This document shows positions 59,482-64,000 of a stretch of DNA of 64,000 bases, in pieces. Position 1 is the first letter of the stretch; the number at the start of each line of letters is the position of its first letter. The DNA lies in contig BQJE01000004.1 of NCBI GenBank assembly GCA_021604545.1, forward strand, positions 1 to 64,000, written 5' to 3'. Source of the stretch: Micavibrio sp. GTDB lineage: Bacteria; Pseudomonadota; Alphaproteobacteria; Micavibrionales; Micavibrionaceae. The notes beneath the pieces are model-generated. The model was not told the origin of the DNA and made no database searches. It worked only from the letters and a program-made list of their open reading frames with translations. Position numbers and translations under genes: made by a program.

Positions 59482-60180
59482 ATGACATTCCCGCGCCTAT
59501 TTATTTTGATTGCCACTCTTATGGTTCTAAGCGCCATGCCCTCCATTGCGCAGGCACAAAGCGCCTATAACCAATATATGGAGACGCTGTCAGAACTCAA
59601 TCGCATTGATCCGATGCAACGCTCCAGCTATGAACGTGCCGATAAAATCCTGAGAAGGCGTGTCCTTGATAACAAAAACAAAGTTATCGGTGAAGTGAAT
59701 GATATTATTCTGAGCTCCAATGGTTCTATTGAATCACTTTATGTGGATTTCAATCGTTTGCGTTTGGGACCGGCCGTATATCTGAATTATCGCCAGATGA
59801 ATATCAGCTCTGTTTCCAATGGTTATGCGTTGGCTTTTGACGATAACCAGATGGAAAATATATATCCTGACCTGCTTGCGAATATTGCGACGGCAGCCGG
59901 TGAAGATGAAGACGACACAAGTGTTAAAAATGTTGTTGGCGCTACGGTGAAAAGTGAGGATGGCCGCAAGATTGGCGAAGTAAAGAATGTTTTGTTCAGT
60001 GCCAATGGCGGTCGTGCGGAAGTGCTGTACCTGGCCATGGCTTTTGGCGTTTTGCGCGGCCAAAAAGTTGGACTGCCCTATGGATCACTTGAATACAGAC
60101 CAACAGCCGGTGGTAAAGCCGAAATCATCGCCACCAAAGAACAGGCCGATGCTATCATCGACTTTGTGAAATCCGAATAG
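59482..60180 (+). CDS. Exported protein with two PRC-barrel-like domains
   Basis: 232 residues from ATG 59482 (AAGGAG 8 nt upstream). A signal peptide (about 1-24, ending IAQAQS) is followed by two copies of a PRC-barrel-like unit. The first (about 55-110) has RRRVLDNKNKVIGEVNDIILSSNGSIESLYVDF; the second (about 150-215) has VVGATVKSEDGRKIGEVKNVLFSANGGRAEVLYLA. PRC-barrels mediate protein or RNA contacts; exported versions are frequent in alphaproteobacteria and of unclear function. It stands alone after truA, with its own start signals. Confidence 0.88.
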   Translation: MTFPRLFILIATLMVLSAMPSIAQAQSAYNQYMETLSELNRIDPMQRSSYERADKILRRRVLDNKNKVIGEVNDIILSSNGSIESLYVDFNRLRLGPAVYLNYRQMNISSVSNGYALAFDDNQMENIYPDLLANIATAAGEDEDDTSVKNVVGATVKSEDGRKIGEVKNVLFSANGGRAEVLYLAMAFGVLRGQKVGLPYGSLEYRPTAGGKAEIIATKEQADAIIDFVKSE

Positions 60181-60203
60181 TTTTTGAAGTAATAGAGGTG
60201 AGT

Positions 60204-60383
60204 ATGGATGATTGGGAAGTTGAATTGTTGATCAGACACCATACTGAACGTGGCGAAAATAAATCTGGCCAAAGCATTTTTGGCACATATTTTAGACAGG
60301 TGTCTCATAACCAATTTGCGGAGCATGGGCGTACAATAACCCAGCATGGTATTGATCCTGAGCTAAAAGGCTTAATCCCGTAG
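60204..60383 (+). CDS. Small hypothetical protein, 59 residues
   Basis: ATG 60204 has AGAGG 5 nt upstream. The protein MDDWEVELLIRHHTERGENKS, then FGTYFRQVSHNQFAEHGRTITQHGID, is soluble and histidine-rich with no known family. It lies 23 nt after the PRC-barrel gene and just before a convergent gene, so it could be cotranscribed. Support is limited to the ribosome site and placement. Confidence 0.4.
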   Translation: MDDWEVELLIRHHTERGENKSGQSIFGTYFRQVSHNQFAEHGRTITQHGIDPELKGLIP

Positions 60384-60389
60384 CAGTTT

Positions 60390-61289
60390 CTATTCAAAAG
60401 GCTGTTCGATACCCCAAAAGAACCATTCATGGCCAATGCCGGCTTTGCGGTTTGGCAAAACGACATAGCCATCCTTTGGGATGATTAGTTCTTCTCCATC
60501 GTCGTAACGGGCGATAACGGTGCCTTCCTTGACAGGGTGCATATTGGTCCAGTCTTCGGTGAAGTCACCGTCTTTTTGTTTAAGGCGCGCACCGCGCATC
60601 TTGATGTTAAAATGATTTTCATTCGGCAAATCCATGATATGCAGATCCGGATTGACCTTCGCAATTTTCAAGCTTTCGAGCGCATTTAAAACCGCTTCAA
60701 AAGCAAAATCAGCGGCGCGTTCATAACCATGCGTACCGCATTCCATTGTCAGCGCCACACCGCCCTGTTCACGCGTGTACTCACATGTGCCCATGGACTG
60801 GTGTTTGTCGACAACATCATCGCTTTTTTTCATCGCATCTGCCCAACCGTAAATACAGCGCGGGACGCCGAGCATTTTTCCAAAATTAGCTGTTTCAGAC
60901 TCTGCAAAGTCCAGGAGAATAAATGGCTCTCCCTGCGAGCTATAGGAATGCAGATCAAGAAGAAAATCCGTCTGATCCAGCACAGGACAAATCACGTTAT
61001 CAAGGTGATCTTCGTAATGCTCCGGGTTTTCTTTGGGCGACATGAAGCGGTTCAAATTGCGCTCGACAAAACGAACATCCTGTTTATAAGCGCGGGGGTT
61101 GCAGATCGGAATGGTTGTAAATTTTCCGGCAATGATTTCAATATCGCCATCTTCTATGTGCTTCAAAATGCGCGTGAGGGCTTGGGTGCCGCATTTTTCA
61201 TTGCCGTGCACCGCGCCAAATGCTGTAAAAGAAGGCCCTTCTGCCGCGCCTTCGAAGCTGTGAATATCAAGCTGTGTATCTTCCATCAT
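60390..61289 (-). CDS. Succinylglutamate desuccinylase/aspartoacylase family zinc hydrolase
   Basis: 299 residues. Zinc-binding and catalytic features of the AstE/AspA (M14-like) family are AVHGNEKCGTQAL (HGNE, first His and Glu), NPRAYKQDVRFVERNLNRFM (NPRA...R..RNLNR), and LDLHSYSSQG (DLHS, third ligand). Then VALTMECGTHGYERAADFAFEAV supplies the ECG(T/Q)H-type catalytic Glu. It cleaves N-acyl groups from amino acids or deacylates similar amides. There are no other arginine-catabolism (ast) genes near, so the substrate is open. A C-terminal beta domain completes it. Confidence 0.88.
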   Translation of the reverse strand: MMEDTQLDIHSFEGAAEGPSFTAFGAVHGNEKCGTQALTRILKHIEDGDIEIIAGKFTTIPICNPRAYKQDVRFVERNLNRFMSPKENPEHYEDHLDNVICPVLDQTDFLLDLHSYSSQGEPFILLDFAESETANFGKMLGVPRCIYGWADAMKKSDDVVDKHQSMGTCEYTREQGGVALTMECGTHGYERAADFAFEAVLNALESLKIAKVNPDLHIMDLPNENHFNIKMRGARLKQKDGDFTEDWTNMHPVKEGTVIARYDDGEELIIPKDGYVVLPNRKAGIGHEWFFWGIEQPFE

Positions 61290-61301
61290 GGGGTAGTTGT
61301 A

Positions 61302-62273
61302 TTACTGGAAAGGTGGTTCTGCAAGAGATGAATTGGAAAAATTCTCTGAATTTCCTAGTTGCAACTTTTCTACCCAGGCTGCGGCTAACGATTTTTTTGC
61401 GGCAGCCAAAACAACCAGACGTGGTTCTAGAATTTTGGGTAAATCACTAAAACCTTTAATCGACTTTAACTGTTCTGGCTCTGGCATCTCTACACCTATT
61501 TTCTTATGGGGTCTTTGAGACTTAGGATAGCCCTCATGGTACAGGCGTTTTATATTGATGACATCAGTCGCCATCTTTTCTGCAACTTCATAAAATTCTG
61601 CCTGGTCGGGGTGGAGCGCCGTTGCCATGTCCCTATAAGTGTAGCGTTTACCATCTCCTGCTAAATATGTTTCATGTAAATAAAGCAAAGAAAAGCGATC
61701 AATATCCTCTGCCTGTTCAGCAATTGACTTTCCAGGAATCCCGATTGTTGTAGATGAATTGTTAATATGATCAAGTAGTTTTGCAGCGCTTGTGTTGGGA
61801 TTTTTTAAAAAACGTTTATAATGTTCTCTATCTGTAATGACTTGCTGTTTGCCTTTATAATGCTTTGTCATCAGATCAATTTCATGAACTGTATTCAGTA
61901 TTTCTTGCTTAAATTGAGATTCAGGAAGACGCTCTCTGACAGCATCATACATCTCGTCCAGGCTTTCGAAAATATCTTCGCCAAAGTCGTGACTAATATT
62001 TAAGTTAGCAATACGTCCGGGGTTTTGTAGATAAATACCAGCATCCGTAATATGCCATATATACATGACCTGATCGAGTTGATGACGGCGTAAGGGTGTA
62101 ATTTGATTTTTACGGTATTTCCCATCTGTCTTCTCAATCAGAATATCAAGAAGAACTTCTCCAATTTTGTTATTGGTAGCACGCAGTCTGCTTCGTACGA
62201 AATCATCATATTTATAGATATTCGCATTCAACTCTTGTTCCGCCCCCTGAAGGAATGCTGGAAAATCACTCAT
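61302..62273 (-). CDS. RelA/SpoT-type HD-domain protein, hydrolase-like, without synthetase domain
   Basis: 323 residues. It has an HD-domain pattern like the RelA/SpoT hydrolase half: YIWHITDAGIYLQNPGRIANLNISHDFGEDIFESLDEMYDAV contains HDxxED (HDFGED), and HYKRFLKNPNTSAAKLLDHINNSSTTIG matches the later KLxDRxxNxxT segment. The synthetase (ppGpp-making) domain, TGS and ACT domains are absent. The first His of the HD set is less clear. The family assignment is an inference from motif order; a small alarmone hydrolase would be the closest known function. It lies 12 nt upstream of the aspartoacylase-like gene on the same strand, so they may be cotranscribed. Confidence 0.68.
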   Translation of the reverse strand: MSDFPAFLQGAEQELNANIYKYDDFVRSRLRATNNKIGEVLLDILIEKTDGKYRKNQITPLRRHQLDQVMYIWHITDAGIYLQNPGRIANLNISHDFGEDIFESLDEMYDAVRERLPESQFKQEILNTVHEIDLMTKHYKGKQQVITDREHYKRFLKNPNTSAAKLLDHINNSSTTIGIPGKSIAEQAEDIDRFSLLYLHETYLAGDGKRYTYRDMATALHPDQAEFYEVAEKMATDVINIKRLYHEGYPKSQRPHKKIGVEMPEPEQLKSIKGFSDLPKILEPRLVVLAAAKKSLAAAWVEKLQLGNSENFSNSSLAEPPFQ

Positions 62274-62387
62274 AGCCCTTACTCTAGTAGATTAAGCCTG
62301 TATCGCCCTGTAACGACAGCTTTACCTACCATGCAGAGCGTAAAAATACAAATAAATTTATGTAAATATAAAGGGGGAGTCTAAATA

Positions 62388-63251
62388 TTAATCCCTCAGC
62401 AGCTCATTAATACCCGTTTTGCTGCGGGTACGTTCATCGACCGTTTTGACAATCACCGCACAGGCCAGACCTGGTCCGGGGGAGCCATCGGGTAAATCTT
62501 TTCCCGGCATGGTTCCCGGTATGACAACCGAATAAGCCGGTACGCGGCCGCGTGTAATTTCTCCGGTTTCACGGTTGACGATTTTGGTTGAGGCACCAAG
62601 GAATACGCCCATCGAAATCACAGAGCCGGTTTCAACAATCACGCCTTCGGCAACTTCACTGCGTGCGCCAACGAAAACATTGTCTTCAATAATAACTGGC
62701 CCGGCTTGCAGCGGCTCTAACACGCCGCCAATCCCAACGCCCCCGGAGATGTGACAGTTTTTCCCGACTTGTGCGCATGATCCAACCGTTGACCAGGTAT
62801 CAATCATCGTGCCTTCACCAACATAGGCACCAACATTCAGAAAACACGGCATCAAAACTGCGCCTTTGGCAACATGGGCGGAGTAGCGAACAATCGCATG
62901 CGGCACAGAGCGGAAACCGGCCTGCTCGAATTGCGCTTCACTCCAGCCTTTGAATTTGTTATCGACCTTGTCATACCAGTCCGAGCCATCCGGCCCACCG
63001 GAAATCGGTTTCATTGGATTGAGACGAAAACCAAGCAGAACGGCTTTCTTTAGCCACTGATTAACTTGCCAGCCTGCATCGCTTGGCTCAGCAATACGTC
63101 TTTGTCCGCTATCGAGCATCGCCAGAGCTTCCTCGACCGCGTCACGGACTTCGCCTTTGGTTTCAACGTTCAACCCGTCTCGGTCTTCCCAAGCCTGATT
63201 AACAATGCTTTGTATGTCTGCCATATCTGTGTTCCGCGCTGCTAAGCCCAT
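62388..63251 (-). CDS. dapD: 2,3,4,5-tetrahydropyridine-2,6-dicarboxylate N-succinyltransferase
   Basis: 287 residues from ATG 63251 ([15 protein letters not shown]), which has GAGG 8 nt upstream. A second ATG at 63224 would give 278 residues, closer to the classic start. The protein has the DapD helical N-domain and a left-handed beta-helix: [81 protein letters not shown]. The C-terminal strand carries [13 protein letters not shown]. It succinylates tetrahydrodipicolinate in lysine/mDAP synthesis. Confidence 0.95.
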   Translation of the reverse strand: MGLAARNTDMADIQSIVNQAWEDRDGLNVETKGEVRDAVEEALAMLDSGQRRIAEPSDAGWQVNQWLKKAVLLGFRLNPMKPISGGPDGSDWYDKVDNKFKGWSEAQFEQAGFRSVPHAIVRYSAHVAKGAVLMPCFLNVGAYVGEGTMIDTWSTVGSCAQVGKNCHISGGVGIGGVLEPLQAGPVIIEDNVFVGARSEVAEGVIVETGSVISMGVFLGASTKIVNRETGEITRGRVPAYSVVIPGTMPGKDLPDGSPGPGLACAVIVKTVDERTRSKTGINELLRD

Positions 63252-63332
63252 AAAGTTATCCTCACTCGTTAGAGCTTCGCACTTCACCATGAAACGCGCA
63301 GCAAATCAAGTTTTTCGGAAGGTATATGGGGC

Positions 63333-64000
63333 CTAGAGCGGCATCTGGCAATTCTTTTTAGCCTTTTCGAGTTTTTTGAGATCGGCAGCGCTAAGATCTC
63401 TTTCATAGGGGGAGAGTAATTCGATGACTGATTGGTAGTTTTTCTTGAGAAAGGCTTTGGCGGCTTTGGCGCAGGCTTCCTGGACAATCGCTTCATAATG
63501 AGAACGGACTTTATGCTCTATGCGTTTACCGCGCATGGTTAGCGCTCGTTCAATGAGTTTAGGGGTGGGCGCAACAAAATGTTTTATGTGATTTTTAAAT
63601 GGTGTGGCTATCTGTTCTATGGCTTCGCGCACTCCATCACGGTGATGCACCGGCTTTTTCCCTGTGAGGACGCTATCGGTTTTTTTGGCTGCTTCCAGAA
63701 CCTCTGAAAATTCAAAGCGGTTAATACGATTGTAATAAGCATAGCCTTCGAGGGACAAATACATATCATCAAAGATAATCTCGAAGGCATCATCGTCTTT
63801 TTCGTAGCGCGTCATCGCCTGAAAACCGTTTTCGATAGTTTGATTTTTATAGGGCGTAATGATCTGTCGGCCGCCTTTATAATCGACCAGACCGCTGAAA
63901 TATTTGAAGCCGTGCTTGGTTTCAAGAAAGCGAAACTGTGTTTCACATTCCGCGAAAAAACATGCTAGGAGGTATTCAGACGGCTCTCGCTCAATATTAT
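63333..64000 (-). CDS. Unknown protein, 5' end beyond the window
   Basis: The frame stays open from the stop at 63333 through an internal ATG at 63815 to the window edge, adding about 61 codons. The extension reads NIERE, then FFAECETQFRFLETKHGFKYFSG and KNQTIENGFQAM, continuous with the C-terminal 160 residues, so 63815 is not the start. The visible 220 residues are soluble, mixed Lys/Glu-rich helices (EFSEVLEAAKKTDSV, RGKRIEHKVRSHYEAIVQEAC, LSAADLKKLEKAKKNCQMPL). I do not recognise a family. It lies 81 nt upstream of dapD on the same strand. Confidence 0.78.
   Translation of the reverse strand, partial: NIEREPSEYLLACFFAECETQFRFLETKHGFKYFSGLVDYKGGRQIITPYKNQTIENGFQAMTRYEKDDDAFEIIFDDMYLSLEGYAYYNRINRFEFSEVLEAAKKTDSVLTGKKPVHHRDGVREAIEQIATPFKNHIKHFVAPTPKLIERALTMRGKRIEHKVRSHYEAIVQEACAKAAKAFLKKNYQSVIELLSPYERDLSAADLKKLEKAKKNCQMPL

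Overview
The window reads as chromosomal DNA of a flagellated, Gram-negative alphaproteobacterium. Supporting signs are the rpmH-rnpA-yidD-yidC-engB block, def-fmt-truA, an alphaproteobacterial-style UbiH monooxygenase, a -24/-12 (sigma-54) promoter before the flagellar hook-junction genes, and CtrA-like TTAA-N7-TTAA sites. A predatory or host-associated lineage (for example Micavibrio-like) would fit the secretion and adhesin load, but the genus is inference only. No rRNA, CRISPR array, integrase or transposase was seen.

Region 1 (1-25 kb) is a chromosomal Dot/Icm-type (type IVB) secretion locus in two minus-strand blocks. The left block is transcribed icmL/dotI, icmK/dotH, icmE/dotG, icmG/dotF, then an icmC/dotE-like gene and an icmD/dotP-like gene cut by the window start. 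This is the Legionella icmL-K-E-G-C-D order, except that the icmC-position protein is a chain of about five IcmC/IcmD-type membrane modules. The right block is transcribed DsbC/G-like oxidoreductase, an unknown proline-tailed protein, a lytic transglycosylase, dotD, dotC, dotB, icmT and a protein with two TcpQ-like domains. Between the blocks, on the plus strand, lie three adjacent genes for exported paralogues with a shared cysteine-bearing domain I cannot assign, followed by flgK and flgL. The secretion channel, a murein hydrolase, a disulfide isomerase and cysteine-rich exported proteins may form one system; this is the best candidate for something undescribed.

Region 2 (25-34 kb) is mixed: lemA-htpX, a BI-1 family membrane protein, an AAA+ activator lacking the sigma-54 contact loop, mscL, tRNA-Ala(GGC), msrA, an entericidin-like lipoprotein, a small exported protein, a LamG/SGNH-like protein that looks acquired, and an O-antigen ligase-like protein. 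Several intergenic spaces carry strong inverted repeats and a shared TATAGGTA motif.

Region 3 (34-48 kb) is a divergent two-partner secretion system: a TpsB transporter and a 3771-residue TpsA exoprotein. The latter has a beta-helix followed by about a dozen modules interrupted by Gly/Lys/His-rich inserts, and it ends with a cysteine pair. The 0.58 kb spacer between them is AT-rich and holds two perfect DnaA boxes and one perfect CtrA box.

Region 4 (48-64 kb) is mostly housekeeping: ubiH-like, patatin, rpmH-rnpA-yidD-yidC-engB, rmuC, def-fmt-truA, a PRC-barrel exported protein, an aspartoacylase/AstE family enzyme, a RelA/SpoT-type HD protein, dapD, and an unknown gene running off the right edge.
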